Position numbers and translations under genes: made by a program
Shown here: positions 9,767-20,006 of the stretch, piece after piece
Numbering within the stretch: position 1 is the first letter of the stretch
Layout of the letters: every line of letters begins with the position of its first letter
NCBI GenBank assembly: GCA_026709985.1
Contig: JAPORY010000094.1
Span: 1 to 64,000, forward strand
Direction of reading: 5' to 3'
Length of the DNA: 64,000 nt
DNA from: Aestuariivita sp.
Lineage (GTDB): Bacteria; Pseudomonadota; Alphaproteobacteria; Rhodobacterales; Rhodobacteraceae
Notes under the pieces: generated by a model
Told to the model about the DNA's origin: nothing
Database searches by the model: none
What the model saw: only the letters and a program-made list of their open reading frames with translations

Positions 9767-10630
9767 TTATAATAAATTTCTTAGCGACTCGGAAACGCGA
9801 ATAGCACGTTCGGAGTCATCAGACGCTAGCCCGTCAATGATTGGCGCACGGAAGCTGGCGTGTTTGATCGCGCAACGTCGAAGATGAGTAATGATGTCAT
9901 CATCAAGAATTTCGATGAGTGCCAATATTACTGCAAGCTTGGGATTATGCCCAAGTTCTGCAAGCAAAGCGTCTTTAACACGGTTATCTCCCATCAGAGC
10001 TATTGAGATCCGACAGGCACGCTGAACGCGTAAATCCGGGTCCATTAGTCCGCATTCAATTTGCGAAACCGAGAGCGGCGGTAGGCAGAAAACTGCAATT
10101 TTGTAGGCAAGCTCTCGAACGCCGCCACGGTCATCATACATCCATTCAAAAACCCGTTTTTTTGACACTGAGGCTCTCGCGGCAGCTATCGCCCTCATTA
10201 CCAGCGGGAGGAGTGCACGGGGAATGACACTCTCACTCATTTCGGTCAGTACTTCGCGCGCCATTGATGAATTTGTTTTGGAAAGAGTTTCCAACGCATA
10301 CCTTTGCTCCATAATCGGGCCATCATGACCAAATCCTACAAAATTTCTCCATAAATCCCTGAGTGCCGGAACGGCGGAGTCTCCAAGTCTGCGTAGCTGG
10401 ATTTCATGGCATAAATCTCGACACTCACTCATTCGAGATATCGGAAGCCTTTCAATCAACTCCGCGTCTTTGAGCGTTGCGATAGCAGACGTATCAAAAG
10501 AATTAATTCCACTGCTTTTAATTTCTGTACCATGCGGCCGAGAAAGCACTGAATTTCCAGATGAAAACAGGTCCGGTTGTTCGGGTTTTTCCCGTTCGTC
10601 TTCGCGGCCCAATGAGAAAGTTCGCACCAT
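9767..10630 (-). CDS. Unrecognised helical-repeat (HEAT-like) protein
   Basis: A 287-residue protein that I do not recognise as a named family. The first 60 residues are polar and probably disordered. From about residue 60 it is alpha-helical, with short units of the type found in HEAT/PBS-lyase repeat proteins, for example SAVPALRDLWRNF, VIPRALLPLVMRAIAAARA, DPDLRVQRACRISIALMGD and KLAVILALIEILDD. No catalytic motif or signal peptide is visible. The start ATG leads directly into VRTFSLGRED. It stands alone between intergenic gaps, and a binding or scaffold role is only a guess. Confidence 0.7.
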   Translation of the reverse strand: MVRTFSLGREDEREKPEQPDLFSSGNSVLSRPHGTEIKSSGINSFDTSAIATLKDAELIERLPISRMSECRDLCHEIQLRRLGDSAVPALRDLWRNFVGFGHDGPIMEQRYALETLSKTNSSMAREVLTEMSESVIPRALLPLVMRAIAAARASVSKKRVFEWMYDDRGGVRELAYKIAVFCLPPLSVSQIECGLMDPDLRVQRACRISIALMGDNRVKDALLAELGHNPKLAVILALIEILDDDIITHLRRCAIKHASFRAPIIDGLASDDSERAIRVSESLRNLL

Positions 10631-11172
10631 CGCCTTTCACTCTTCAATTCAATCAGTTATATTTTCACTAAACTCGTTCACTCACCCTTGAAGTCAATTA
10701 CAGATCACCTCGCATCTTGATTAGATGTCGCAACAAGCCTGATTTCATAATTTCGTTCTCATACCCGACCCCTCCTAAAATCTCAAACCTGCGCTGTCTC
10801 CTAGTTGGTGCCAACTGTTTGAGAGTTGAATACCCCCTTGATCTCGCCTTCGTAGCGTGCAAGTATGAGCTCTTCGGGCGCAACCCAACGCCTACTTGAT
10901 TTCAGCATCAACGTATTGTTTGCCTCTTGAGCACTTTTGATCCGGTGCTGACTGTGCTACGTTTACGGCGTTTAGGCGTTGTCAACATCTGTCACTTTCT
11001 GCTGTGATCAAATTAATTCGCGATTGTGCAACAATCGCTTGCTTCTAACAAAAAATTGTTTATATCACTTTCGTCTTCAGATTAACGAGTAACATGCGTT
11101 CACATCTGCGGTAAGCTTGGTATATGAAGGTTGCCTCAAAGTCATAGTGCGCAAGAAAATTTAGGAGTTCAC
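10631..11172. other. Leader region of the ribosomal protein operon
   Basis: About 540 bases between a minus-strand gene and rpsF. The part near 11030-11066 contains ttgctt and tatatc 16 bases apart, a possible sigma-70-type promoter for rpsF-rpsR-rplI, but this is a weak match. The rest shows no gene that I can support. Confidence 0.35.
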
Positions 11173-11520
11173 ATGCCCCTTTATGAGCATGTCTTTATCG
11201 CCCGCCAAGACCTATCCAATGTGCAGGCCGAAGGTCTAATCGAACATTTCGGCACTGTGATCAAAGATAATGGTGGCGAGGTCGTTGATCACGAGTATTG
11301 GGGTTTTCGAACGCTGGCCTACAAGATTAAGAAGAATAGGAAAGGCCATTACGCCTTTCTAAAAACGAGCGCACCCGCCCCTGCCGTTCAAGAGATGGAA
11401 CGACTAATGCGCCTCCATGAGGACATCTTACGTGTCTTAACTGTGAAAGTTGACCGTCATGATGCTGGACCATCAGTTCAAATGCAAAAGCGAGACGACC
11501 GCGTCAGAGAGCGCAATTGA
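11173..11520 (+). CDS. rpsF: 30S ribosomal protein S6
   Basis: A 115-residue S6 protein, which pairs with S18 in the platform of the small subunit. It opens with MPLYEHVFIARQDLS and has the family core EYWGFRTLAYKIKKNRKGHY, ending in a charged tail. I chose the ATG at 11173, which follows AGGAG, over an upstream start at 11131. It is the first gene of the rpsF-rpsR-rplI operon. Confidence 0.97.
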   Translation: MPLYEHVFIARQDLSNVQAEGLIEHFGTVIKDNGGEVVDHEYWGFRTLAYKIKKNRKGHYAFLKTSAPAPAVQEMERLMRLHEDILRVLTVKVDRHDAGPSVQMQKRDDRVRERN

Positions 11521-11543
11521 ACTATAAATAAGGAAAATATAAC

Positions 11544-11771
11544 TTGGCCCCAAAACCGTTTTTTCGTCGCAAGAAAGTCTGTCCTTTCTCAAGCGATCAA
11601 GCACCAAAGATTGATTATAAGGACACAAGGTTGCTGCAACGATATGTAAGCGAACGCGGTAAGATTGTGCCCTCAAGAATTACCGCGGTCTCTGCTGGTA
11701 AACAACGCGAGCTGTCGCTAGCGATCAAACGGGCGCGGTTTCTCGCGCTCCTACCGTATGCGGTAAAGTAA
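11544..11771 (+). CDS. rpsR: 30S ribosomal protein S18
   Basis: A 75-residue S18 protein that binds next to S6. The sequence [10 protein letters not shown] near the N-terminus and [25 protein letters not shown] are typical, and the closing [13 protein letters not shown] is the conserved rRNA-binding helix. The start is TTG, 23 bases after rpsF behind AAGGAAAA; no ATG is available before the conserved block. Confidence 0.97.
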   Translation: MAPKPFFRRKKVCPFSSDQAPKIDYKDTRLLQRYVSERGKIVPSRITAVSAGKQRELSLAIKRARFLALLPYAVK

Positions 11772-11924
11772 TCATTTCCTGTCTCTTCCGCTATCAGAGT
11801 AAAGATTGCCTTGTCAGTGACTTCAGGTACGGCGTCTGACCGACCACTGGTCTTTTGATCGCCCTACTCTGTATCCGATCTTGGTATGACATGATTGTGT
11901 GACCCATTACTGAAGGCTCTAGAA

Positions 11925-12605
11925 ATGCAAGTAATTCTCCTAGAACGAGTGCCCAAACTTGGACAAATGGGTGATGTCGTAGATGTAAAAACGGGCTTTG
12001 CTAGAAATTTTCTCCTACCAACAAAAAAAGCGTTGCGAGCTAACAAGGGAAATATCGCCCGCTTTCAAGCTGAAAAGGCGCAACTTGAAGCTAGAAATCT
12101 AGAGACTCGCAAGGAAGCAAGAGCACTTGCGGCTCGCCTCCACGGCAAATCCTTCACCGTCATCAGGTCAGCGTCAGACGGTGGTAATCTTTATGGCTCG
12201 GTAAAGCCACGCGATGTTGCCGAAGCAGCAACGGCAACGGGTTTCTCCCTCGACCGCAAACAAATTGTGATCGCCAATCGCATAAAGGAACTGGGTCTTC
12301 ATATCGTCACGGTTGTTCTTCACCCAGAAATCTCAGTGCAAATTACGGTAAACGTAGCACGCACCGAAGAGGAAGCCGAAATACAGGCGTCTGGGAAGAC
12401 CATAAAAGACGTCGCGATAGAAAAGGATGCAGAGGCTGCCATTGCTATTTCCGAAATGTTTGATGAGATCGGTGCCGCGCAGGAAGAAGAAGAGGAGGAG
12501 GAGAACGAATTCACTGAGGAAGATGAGCGAATTATGGACGAAATTGAAGATAGTTCGAGCGAACAACCTGACGAGGACACAACCTCCGACGCGAAAACCT
12601 CCTAA
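11925..12605 (+). CDS. rplI: 50S ribosomal protein L9, with long acidic C-terminal tail
   Basis: A 226-residue L9. The N-terminal rRNA-binding domain ([22 protein letters not shown], with [10 protein letters not shown]) and the connecting helix are standard, and the C-terminal domain ends near residue 150-155. About 70 residues follow that are very rich in Glu and Asp, including an unbroken run of six glutamates, longer than the roughly 150-residue enterobacterial protein. Extended tails on L9 occur in alphaproteobacteria. The ATG at 11925 sits at the exact start of the conserved domain; its ribosome site is weak (gaagg). It is separated from rpsR by 153 bases. Confidence 0.96.
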   Translation: MQVILLERVPKLGQMGDVVDVKTGFARNFLLPTKKALRANKGNIARFQAEKAQLEARNLETRKEARALAARLHGKSFTVIRSASDGGNLYGSVKPRDVAEAATATGFSLDRKQIVIANRIKELGLHIVTVVLHPEISVQITVNVARTEEEAEIQASGKTIKDVAIEKDAEAAIAISEMFDEIGAAQEEEEEEENEFTEEDERIMDEIEDSSSEQPDEDTTSDAKTS

Positions 12606-12726
12606 CAGCAAATATTGGTTTTGCGAAGACTGGAAAACGGTGGCAATTTCGCCTGCCCGATATGAGTGAAGCCCTCTCTTGGGTTCCGGCATACAAAGAC
12701 AGGCATCGGCCTAATGAGTGTTTTCG

Positions 12727-13032
12727 TCAACCGAGCAATTCGCTGAGAACTTTTTCAACTTGATTTGATTCACTGCGCTGCACGCAAGCAAATGGCGTGC
12801 AGTCTTGTGTTGTTTCGGCTACTTCCGCTGGACTAATCTGCTCGACTTGATACTGGCCCCCGCTACTGTATTTTTCAAGATGGATCATTGCATTATCACC
12901 ACCTTCGAAACGATAATCGACGAGTCCGTCTGTCGTACAAACGGTAGAAAGCCTGTTTGTCACCGATGCCACTCCCTTGCAGAGGAAGATCGGAAATAAC
13001 GCGTGGGGTTTTTTCGTCAACGGCCTGTCCAT
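12727..13032 (-). CDS. Small hypothetical protein, doubtful
   Basis: A frame of up to 101 residues, or 53 if it starts at the internal MIHLEKYSSGG. The translation looks protein-like in its middle (TVCTTDGLVDYRFEGGD, EQISPAEVAETT) and contains three cysteines, but I recognise no family, signal peptide or good ribosome site. It lies between the convergent end of rplI and the downstream side of tRNA-Ser. It may be a small gene with a misjudged start, a remnant, or chance. Confidence 0.3.
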   Translation of the reverse strand: MDRPLTKKPHALFPIFLCKGVASVTNRLSTVCTTDGLVDYRFEGGDNAMIHLEKYSSGGQYQVEQISPAEVAETTQDCTPFACVQRSESNQVEKVLSELLG

Positions 13033-13085
13033 AACGGTCGGGAAAGGCCCGGCGGTGTATCGATTTGTTGAATCGACGCGGTAAA

Positions 13086-13175
13086 TGGCGGAGAGACAGG
13101 GATTCGAACCCTGGAGACGGTTTCCCGCCTACACGCGTTCCAGGCGTGCGCCTTCGACCACTCGGCCACCTCTCC
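13086..13175 (-). tRNA. tRNA-Ser (anticodon GGA)
   Basis: A 90-base serine tRNA with a long variable arm. The acceptor stem pairs GGAGAGG with TCTCTCC, the anticodon loop reads CTGGAAC between CACGC and GCGTG, the T-arm contains GGTTCGAATCC, and the CCA end is encoded. It reads UCC and UCU serine codons. Confidence 0.97.
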
Positions 13176-13227
13176 AAGGCAACTAACTTGCGACAGTCCA
13201 ACCGAAAGTACAAGTCCGAAAGCGGCA

Positions 13228-15543
13228 CTATCTGAGGGGTAAAACTTCAGGATTTCGCAACCATAAATCACGCTGAGCAAACGGTATTTCAATACCCGCT
13301 TCATTGAACCGCTCATTAATTGCGTGATTCAATTCCGACTTCACCCGCAGTACATAATTTACATCGACCAATATCGCTCGAATTTCAAAGTCCAGAGAGT
13401 CCGTGCCGAATCCCTGAAAGATCACACTTGGCGGCGGCTCTCTCAACACCAGCGAATGACTTTCGGCTACTTCCAATAGAATTGCTTCGACCTGTCGTGT
13501 GTCCGAACCATACGCAACCCCGACTGAAATTATAACCCTACCGAGCGTGTTACCCCGAGTAAAATTGGTGACAATGCCACTCACAAGATCAGCATTTGGA
13601 ACAATAACATCCGTGCGATCAAATGTCTCAATCCGCGTCGACCGTACCGAAATATTGCGCACATGCCCCATGTTTCCATTGACTTCGATCCAATCTCCCT
13701 CCGAAATCGGTCGTTCGATGAGCAAAATAATTCCCGAAACAAAGTTCGACACAATATTTTGCAACCCAAACCCAATGCCGACGGACAACGCCCCGGCCAC
13801 AATTGCCAAAGCACTCAAATCAATACCGGCAGCCGTAATGGCAACGACCGCAGCGATAAAGATTCCTAAGTAACCAGTGCCAGAAATAATCGCCGTTTGT
13901 GCGCCGGGATCTAAATTGGTCTTGGGTAGAAGGGATCCCTTCAGAGTGCTCTTGAAAAGCCTCGTCAGCATATATCCCGCAACAAAGACAACGATCAAAA
14001 CGACAAAATCTGCTGTCGAAATTCGAGCATCACCAATTACCACACCTTCGTTGAATCTTAACCAAATCTCGACGAGCGCACTGGGCCGCACCCCCCAAGC
14101 GATTGCAAATAGCGGAATTGATAGAATCAATAGTGCAATGCCGGCGAGCGTCGGAACGAGGGTTGGCTTCGTTTCTTGCGAATCTCCAACAAACCAATCA
14201 CAGAGTCTGGAGATGAAACGCTGTAAGACCTTGATGAAAGCAAAGATTGTTAGAGAAATCAGCGCGGGGTAAAGAATTGCCTCAGCGAGCGGCATATAAC
14301 CGACAGCGCCAATCGTTGCGGAAACAATTCCAACCAAAGTTGCCGCTCGACCCAACACCCATAGAATCCGTGTCAGCCCTTGCGATCCCTCGCCCTCGGC
14401 ACTTTGACCCATCCAATCTTGCGCTCCTCGCACCAAAATTTGACCAGCGCAGATCAAGGCAATCGAGGCGGTAAGAAGGATTGGAAAATTGATGGTAGTA
14501 TACGACTCTACCGAAACATCTTCGATCATCAGAAGGGCGTTCGTGCCCATAGAGGCCACAAAAAGTAACCCAAGAATCCAGCCAACGAACCGCAACTGCC
14601 GACATTTTTTCGAATCATAGTAAAGCAGTCGTTGGCGGCTTTCGGGTGAAAAAAGTTCGTGACACAACCAGACAATCGTGAGCACAATCGCGCCCCATAA
14701 CGGGACTGCAGCAATGATTGGGCCGCTTCTCAAGCCCACCAAACCACTCGCAAAAAGCGCTTCTGTGAGCAGCACGAGGCCAAGCGCCGGCAGTAACACC
14801 CCGGATAGGGAAGCGACAAAATGCCATACCCCGGTCCCGCGCGCCCCTAAATTTCGAGCGCGAGCGCACAGCCTTTGAGCATAAGGACGCCCACCAAAGA
14901 TCAACGAGAGCCCCGCGACAACCATGAAAATATTGAGCGGCAGGTTGTCGAGAAATTGATCCCGGCGCAGAGGATTAGCGTAGGCTTCGCGAAACTCAAA
15001 CACAATAGTCTGATAAGCCCCAGACAAGTCACTCCATGCCTTTGGCCAGTATTCGACATTGAGAGGAATCGGCCCGATCGAAAACAAAACGTCCGAGCGT
15101 CTTACCGCAAGAATACGATCAACTTCCAAAATCAAGCCATCAGCCTGTTCGAGTGCCTCTCGTGCCGCTAACACAGGCGTCTGTAACTCTTGCAGTTGTT
15201 GATTAAGATCGGAGCGCCGTTGCGCAATCTCAGGTGAAACTTCTTGACCCTCTACAGTTTCTGCCAAAACAGAAAGTTGCGACTCCAACCGCGCAATTCG
15301 ATCAGCGTTCGCCTCCTGTGCCTCGGTGAATATATCACGGAATTCAACAAGTTCCTGCCGAACGGCGTCAAATGCACTATCAGACGCCCGTCCCGAATCA
15401 ATCGCCCGTTCGGCTCGATCAACAAGATCTTGCCACGCTACCCGGTCAACGGACGATGAATTATCTGTTTGCGCCCAGGCCCCAAAACAGGGAGCGAAAA
15501 AAAACGCAAGAATGATAAAAAGGAGCGTTCGGCGGTCTGGCAT
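13228..15543 (-). CDS. Large MscS-family mechanosensitive channel (DUF3772 type)
   Basis: A 771-residue inner-membrane channel of the MscS superfamily. It starts with a signal peptide ([21 protein letters not shown]), then a periplasmic coiled-coil region to about residue 170 ([16 protein letters not shown]), then about ten membrane helices. The pore-lining helix and beta domain are seen as [17 protein letters not shown] and [19 protein letters not shown] followed by [10 protein letters not shown]. Such channels open when membrane tension rises and relieve osmotic shock. The ATG at 15543 shares one base with the stop of the upstream cysteine synthase gene, so the pair is coupled. Confidence 0.9.
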   Translation of the reverse strand: MPDRRTLLFIILAFFFAPCFGAWAQTDNSSSVDRVAWQDLVDRAERAIDSGRASDSAFDAVRQELVEFRDIFTEAQEANADRIARLESQLSVLAETVEGQEVSPEIAQRRSDLNQQLQELQTPVLAAREALEQADGLILEVDRILAVRRSDVLFSIGPIPLNVEYWPKAWSDLSGAYQTIVFEFREAYANPLRRDQFLDNLPLNIFMVVAGLSLIFGGRPYAQRLCARARNLGARGTGVWHFVASLSGVLLPALGLVLLTEALFASGLVGLRSGPIIAAVPLWGAIVLTIVWLCHELFSPESRQRLLYYDSKKCRQLRFVGWILGLLFVASMGTNALLMIEDVSVESYTTINFPILLTASIALICAGQILVRGAQDWMGQSAEGEGSQGLTRILWVLGRAATLVGIVSATIGAVGYMPLAEAILYPALISLTIFAFIKVLQRFISRLCDWFVGDSQETKPTLVPTLAGIALLILSIPLFAIAWGVRPSALVEIWLRFNEGVVIGDARISTADFVVLIVVFVAGYMLTRLFKSTLKGSLLPKTNLDPGAQTAIISGTGYLGIFIAAVVAITAAGIDLSALAIVAGALSVGIGFGLQNIVSNFVSGIILLIERPISEGDWIEVNGNMGHVRNISVRSTRIETFDRTDVIVPNADLVSGIVTNFTRGNTLGRVIISVGVAYGSDTRQVEAILLEVAESHSLVLREPPPSVIFQGFGTDSLDFEIRAILVDVNYVLRVKSELNHAINERFNEAGIEIPFAQRDLWLRNPEVLPLR

Positions 15544-16580
15544 TAAGTCTCTTCGAATACCGTTGGATAACTCGAGCTGGCCTGACCAAGCCAATCTGGG
15601 ACAGCAAGTTCTTTACTGACCATAAAGTCTCGATTAAACAATTTCGATTGATACCGAGTTCCATAGTCACAAAGGATCGTCACAATTGTATGTTTGGGGC
15701 CTAATTGCTCCGCAAGCCGCACGGCTCCAGCAATGTTCACGCCAGACGACGCGCCAAGGATCAATCCCTCCTCATGTAGCAAGTCGAACACATGAGTAAG
15801 TGCATCCTCATCCGTAATTTGGTATGCGAAGTCTGGGACCAAACCCTTTAGGTTCTCGGTAATTCGGACTTGGCCAATCCCCTCGGCAATTGACTCTCCT
15901 TCCGTTGTTAGTTCCCCGTGGGTATAAAAATTATATAGAGCCGCACCCATAGGATCGGCTAATCCAATTTTGACGCCTTTTGGCTGTAGATATTCGGCTA
16001 CGCCCGCAAGGGTGCCACCCGTACCCACGGCGCAAATGAACCCATCAACTTTGCCCTCGGTCTGAGTCCAGATTTCCGGGCCCGTTGTTTCGATATGAGC
16101 TTGACGATTAGCCGTATTGTCAAATTGATTTGCCCAAATCACACCATTGGGTTCGCTATCCCTCAAAGCAATTGCTAACCGCTCTGAATATCGAACGAAA
16201 TTGTTTGGATCACGATAAGGGACTGCCGGAACTTGGATAAGATCTGCACCGGCCAACCGCAGCACATCCTTTTTTTCTTCCGATTGGTTCTCGGGAATAA
16301 CAATTACGGTGCGCAAACCCAGTGAACCGCCGACAAAAGATAACCCAATGCCGGTGTTGCCCGCCGTGCCCTCAACAATCGTTCCCCCTTTACTGAGGGA
16401 ACCCCGCTTTATAGCATCCTGAATAATGTATAACGCCGCGCGATCCTTAACCGATTGGCCAGGGTTTAGAAATTCAGCCTTGCCGAGAATTGTGCAGCCT
16501 GTTTGTTCGCTGACCTTCTTAAGGCGAATAAGCGGTGTGTTGCCAATCAAACCCGAAAAATCTTCCGCAAAAGCCATCAT
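15543..16580 (-). CDS. cysK: Cysteine synthase (O-acetylserine sulfhydrylase)
   Basis: A 345-residue PLP enzyme that makes cysteine from O-acetylserine and sulfide. The cofactor lysine is K45 in NPGQSVKDRAA, and GTAGNTGIGLSFVGG forms the substrate-binding loop. AVGTGGTLAGVAEYL holds the PLP phosphate and LGASSGVNIAGA is a later conserved block. At 345 residues it is longer than the roughly 310-residue classical CysK and fits the long form seen in alphaproteobacteria. Cystathionine beta-synthase-like activity is a less likely alternative. The gene is followed without a gap by an MscS-type channel gene. Confidence 0.88.
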   Translation of the reverse strand: MMAFAEDFSGLIGNTPLIRLKKVSEQTGCTILGKAEFLNPGQSVKDRAALYIIQDAIKRGSLSKGGTIVEGTAGNTGIGLSFVGGSLGLRTVIVIPENQSEEKKDVLRLAGADLIQVPAVPYRDPNNFVRYSERLAIALRDSEPNGVIWANQFDNTANRQAHIETTGPEIWTQTEGKVDGFICAVGTGGTLAGVAEYLQPKGVKIGLADPMGAALYNFYTHGELTTEGESIAEGIGQVRITENLKGLVPDFAYQITDEDALTHVFDLLHEEGLILGASSGVNIAGAVRLAEQLGPKHTIVTILCDYGTRYQSKLFNRDFMVSKELAVPDWLGQASSSYPTVFEET

Positions 16581-16785
16581 TACCCCACCAACACTAATCG
16601 ATGATCACTTCAAACGTCCGAACCATGAAGGTACTTGGTGCCATGAATTCAGTTGGAACCACTGTTTTGGAAAGGCCGACGCCAATCCTCGACAAGCATT
16701 CCACGAGCACCTGCACATCTACTGCAATGAGACAATGCTTTTGTATGAACTCGGCTGTCTTGCTTCGCAAGAAAAAACCTCAATA

Positions 16786-16862
16786 TGGTCGGGGCGGCGA
16801 GATTCGAACTCACGACCCCCTGTACCCAAAACAGGTGCGCTACCAGACTGCGCCACGCCCCG
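16786..16862 (-). tRNA. tRNA-Pro (anticodon TGG)
   Basis: A 77-base proline tRNA. The acceptor begins CGGGGCG, the D-arm is GCGCAGTCTGGTAGCGC, the anticodon loop TTTGGGT sits between CCTGT and ACAGG, the T-arm carries AGTTCGAATCT and CCA is encoded. The UGG anticodon can serve several proline codons by wobble. Confidence 0.97.
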
Positions 16863-16905
16863 AACCAAAAACCTAAATACATGATCTCGTTACAAGTGTA
16901 TAGCC

Positions 16906-17382
16906 TTAACAAGGCCAAACTCCTATTTCTTGATCAATCGCCGGATGACGCAATTGGGTTCCCGCAGCAATCCCTAAGGCCGCAGCAAGACCACCATTGA
17001 TTTCAAAGACATATTGGATGTCATCGCCGCCGTGAATTCGTGTTAGATCGTGTGGCTTCGCCATCTCATGGACTTTCTTTACCGTTCCTGATTGATCCAT
17101 AAAAATGATATCAAGGGGAATCAATGTGTCCTTCATCCAAAACCATACCGATTGCGGTCGCTCAAAAACGAAAAGCATACCCGAAGATCGGGGTAGAACT
17201 TCTCGATGCATCAACCCTTGGCTTCTTTCCGCATGACTGTCAGCAATTTCGGTAGAAAAGTTCGCTTGACCCCAATCACCACGAAAGCTGGCACGGCTCT
17301 CGCTGCATTCCGCTATTGCGCTGGTTACAATCGTCAGCCACAGGAAAAAACTGAATCCAATCTTCTTCAATTGTTCCTCCAA
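16906..17382 (-). CDS. DUF192 family secreted protein
   Basis: A 158-residue protein of the DUF192 family, function unknown. A signal sequence (IGFSFFLWLTIVTSAIAEC) directs it out of the cytoplasm; the cysteine after AIAE could be a lipid-anchor site but the lipobox is poor. Family blocks include GLMHREVLP, GMLFVFERPQSVWFWMKDT, IPLDIIFMD and YVFEINGG. It lies just downstream of no other gene on its strand and 44 bases from the 5' side of tRNA-Pro. Confidence 0.88.
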   Translation of the reverse strand: MEEQLKKIGFSFFLWLTIVTSAIAECSESRASFRGDWGQANFSTEIADSHAERSQGLMHREVLPRSSGMLFVFERPQSVWFWMKDTLIPLDIIFMDQSGTVKKVHEMAKPHDLTRIHGGDDIQYVFEINGGLAAALGIAAGTQLRHPAIDQEIGVWPC

Positions 17383-17679
17383 AATATTGACTCTTCAAGC
17401 GAAAATACCTCGGCAGCAAGAAGTGACGAAACTACCAAAACTTGCTTATAATCAATCATGCGCCCCCAAAAACGGATCAACAGCTTTGTTGCTGCGCGAT
17501 TATTCCCATTTGAAGAACCCCTCTCAAGTTTCCCAGTATGAGATGGCGGTCGGCAGCGGACCCGAGTTTCTAATTTATCGTGTATAGGACCGATTGCTCT
17601 ATAGCTGCGAAAGACTCTAGCCCGAAAGGAGGCCAACTGAAGGGATTTGAATTCATTTAAACACCGCACGAGCGACAGC

Positions 17680-18285
17680 CTACGGACTTAGACGCTGCGT
17701 CAACCACTCATCATTCGGGGTCGCACGCCGCCAGACAAATCTGTCGTGCAACCGAAAACGACCGTCGGCCCAGAATTCAATCTCTATCGGGGTCACGCGA
17801 TAGCCACCCCAAAATGACGGTCGTGGCGGTGATTGTCCATACAAAGCGCCAATTCGCGCGACCTCTGCCAACAGAACTTTACGACTTGACAATGGCTCCG
17901 ACTGCCGAGAGGCCCAAGCCCCTAATCGGCTCTTGAGTGATCGTGAGTTGAAGTATTCATCGGCAACCGCACCCTCTTCACGACCTACCAATCCCCGCAC
18001 CCTGATCTGTCGGCGCAGAGATTTCCAATGCAGAACAAATGCGGCGCGTCTTGCGTTATCAAGTTCACGCGCCTTACAGCTTCCATAGTTTGTATAAAAG
18101 ACAAAGGAGTTAGTATCGATTTCTTTCAACAAAACCATACGAACATTCGGCATTCCCAAATCGTCTACCGTCGATAAGGCGATTGCATTGGGATCGTTCA
18201 ACTCGGTCTTTTCCGCCTTCTGCAGCCATCGCTTCGCTATTTTGAACGGATCATCGCCCGCAAATATGCCACTTCTACCACCCAT
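17680..18285 (-). CDS. pdxH: Pyridoxamine 5'-phosphate oxidase
   Basis: A 201-residue FMN enzyme that oxidises pyridoxamine or pyridoxine 5'-phosphate to PLP. FMN-binding segments are [25 protein letters not shown] and RQIRVRG; the substrate region [14 protein letters not shown] and the C-terminal block [19 protein letters not shown], then [10 protein letters not shown], are characteristic. It is divergent from fabI, an arrangement common in alphaproteobacteria. PLP from this step serves the cysteine synthase and aminotransferase encoded nearby. Confidence 0.95.
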   Translation of the reverse strand: MGGRSGIFAGDDPFKIAKRWLQKAEKTELNDPNAIALSTVDDLGMPNVRMVLLKEIDTNSFVFYTNYGSCKARELDNARRAAFVLHWKSLRRQIRVRGLVGREEGAVADEYFNSRSLKSRLGAWASRQSEPLSSRKVLLAEVARIGALYGQSPPRPSFWGGYRVTPIEIEFWADGRFRLHDRFVWRRATPNDEWLTQRLSP

Positions 18286-18392
18286 TTTTTCCTCTAAACA
18301 GTGATCAATCTCTGAACGGCTTGTGCTTGCTAAAGCCCTACCTTTCCCCTAAAGAACTGCTATCGTCAAGTTCAGTGGATAAAGGCGCATTG

Positions 18393-19199
18393 ATGTCAAA
18401 CCAACTTATGGCTGGCAAACGTGGTCTGATCTTAGGCCTCGCTAATGAACGCTCAATAGCTTGGGGCATTGGCAAAGCTACCGCAGACGCCGGCGCAGAA
18501 CTCGCCTTCTCTTATCAGGGCGAAGCATTGAGGAAGCGGGTTGAGCCTTTGGCGGCTAGTTTGAACTCAGACGTCGTTCTCCCATGCGATGTCGATGAAG
18601 AGTCCTCAATTGATGCTTTGTTTGACGCAATCGGTGATCGGTGGAATTCTCTAGACTTTGTCGTGCACGCGATTGGGTTTTCTGACAAGAACGAGCTGCG
18701 CGGCCGATATATTGATACCTCGCGGCAAAATTTCCTCACCTCATTAGATATTTCCGTCTACTCCTTCACCGCGCTTATGCAGCGAGCCGAGAAATTGATG
18801 CATTCAGGTGGCTCGGCGATTACACTGACGTATTATGGCGCCGAAAAAACAATGCCACACTACAATGTCATGGGAGTTGCCAAAGCCGCTCTTGAGGCAT
18901 CCGTGCGATATTTAGCAGAAGATCTCGGCAAAGAGGGGATACGCGTCAATGCAATTTCCGCTGGGCCGATCAAAACTTTAGCTGCTTCCGGTATTGGCGA
19001 TTTTCGATACATTATGAAATGGAACGAATATAATTCTCCATTGCGGCGCAATGTCACAATTGACGATGTAGGAAAATCCGCCCTTTACTTGCTTTCTGAT
19101 CTTGGTGCAGGCGTCACTGGCGAAATTCTGCATGTTGACGCTGGCTACCATACCGTCGGAATGAAGGCCGTTGATGCGCCCGACATCACCAAGAGTTAA
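18393..19199 (+). CDS. fabI: Enoyl-ACP reductase FabI (NADH)
   Basis: A 268-residue reductase for the last step of each fatty-acid elongation cycle. The cofactor motif is the FabI form GLANERSIAWGIGKA, and the active site follows the FabI spacing Tyr-x6-Lys in YYGAEKTMPHYNVMGVAKAAL. The substrate loop SAGPIKTLAASGI is also diagnostic and is the usual triclosan-contact region. I start at the ATG at 18393, since the upstream extension has no family similarity. It complements the fabD-fabG-acpP-fabF cluster 12 kb away. The intergenic space with pdxH holds the promoters of both. Confidence 0.94.
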   Translation: MSNQLMAGKRGLILGLANERSIAWGIGKATADAGAELAFSYQGEALRKRVEPLAASLNSDVVLPCDVDEESSIDALFDAIGDRWNSLDFVVHAIGFSDKNELRGRYIDTSRQNFLTSLDISVYSFTALMQRAEKLMHSGGSAITLTYYGAEKTMPHYNVMGVAKAALEASVRYLAEDLGKEGIRVNAISAGPIKTLAASGIGDFRYIMKWNEYNSPLRRNVTIDDVGKSALYLLSDLGAGVTGEILHVDAGYHTVGMKAVDAPDITKS

Positions 19200-19215
19200 A
19201 CAGTGAAGGTAAAGT

Positions 19216-19719
19216 GTGACTGATCGTCTTCCGCACGAAAAAGGTTTCCATGTTAGTTGGGATCAGTTGCACCGTGACGCCCGAGCCTTGGCTTGGCGAC
19301 TTGACGGTATGGGACCGCTTCGTGGAAGTTGGAACGCAATCATTGCTATTACCCGCGGCGGGATGGCGCCAGCAATGATAGTCGCTCGAGAACTTGGCAT
19401 CCGAACCGTGGATACGATCAGCGTCAAAAGTTACGATTATCAAACGCAAGAAAATGCCACGGTTCTCAAGTCTCCTAACGAGGCGATGATGGGCGATGGT
19501 AGTGGACATATCATCATTGATGACCTTGTCGATACAGGCAAGACTCTCGAATTGGTGCGAAGGCTATATCCCCGAGCACATTATGCAACGGTATACGCTA
19601 AGCCCCTTGGCGAAAAACAAGTTGACACCTTCATAACCGGGGTTTCTCAAGATACGTGGATCTTTTTTCCGTGGGATATGGCCTTGCAGTACGTTGAGCC
19701 CTATCGCGGTCGAGACTGA
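19216..19719 (+). CDS. gpt: Xanthine-guanine phosphoribosyltransferase
   Basis: A 167-residue purine salvage enzyme that makes GMP or XMP from the base and PRPP. The PRPP-binding motif is [18 protein letters not shown] and an earlier block [19 protein letters not shown] is typical of Gpt. The C-terminal [10 protein letters not shown] helps base recognition in this family. The start is GTG, 16 bases after fabI and behind GAAGGT, so it is probably co-transcribed with fabI. Another 6-oxopurine phosphoribosyltransferase is possible, but the length and C-terminus fit Gpt. Confidence 0.88.
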   Translation: MTDRLPHEKGFHVSWDQLHRDARALAWRLDGMGPLRGSWNAIIAITRGGMAPAMIVARELGIRTVDTISVKSYDYQTQENATVLKSPNEAMMGDGSGHIIIDDLVDTGKTLELVRRLYPRAHYATVYAKPLGEKQVDTFITGVSQDTWIFFPWDMALQYVEPYRGRD

Positions 19720-20006
19720 CTAACCACACAACGCCAGACAAACTTATCATGCTGTTGGTGAGTTACGAACAACGGCCTACGCAATCTGACAGTAACGTCG
19801 TGCATAGAGTGTAGTCTTTGATTTTGTGTGTACAAATGAACGAGCCTCTTCGAAATTTTCCGACGCGTCGATTTATAGTATTCGACGCCCCGATCGGTTC
19901 TAAACTCACTATTAAACTTGATTGTCTTTCCTTCCCGATTGGACATAATCAACTGACTATGATGGTGCGCCGACTGACCCGCAGATTTTTCGCAAGACCT
20001 TGCTGA

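Noticed and set aside
12320..12692. Minus-strand frames opposite the acidic end of rplI, rich in Ser and Phe
   Set aside because: They are the expected antisense of Glu codons and have no ribosome site or similarity.
13017..13316. Frames running through tRNA-Ser
   Set aside because: They translate a tRNA gene and the end of the MscS-type channel gene; no support as proteins.
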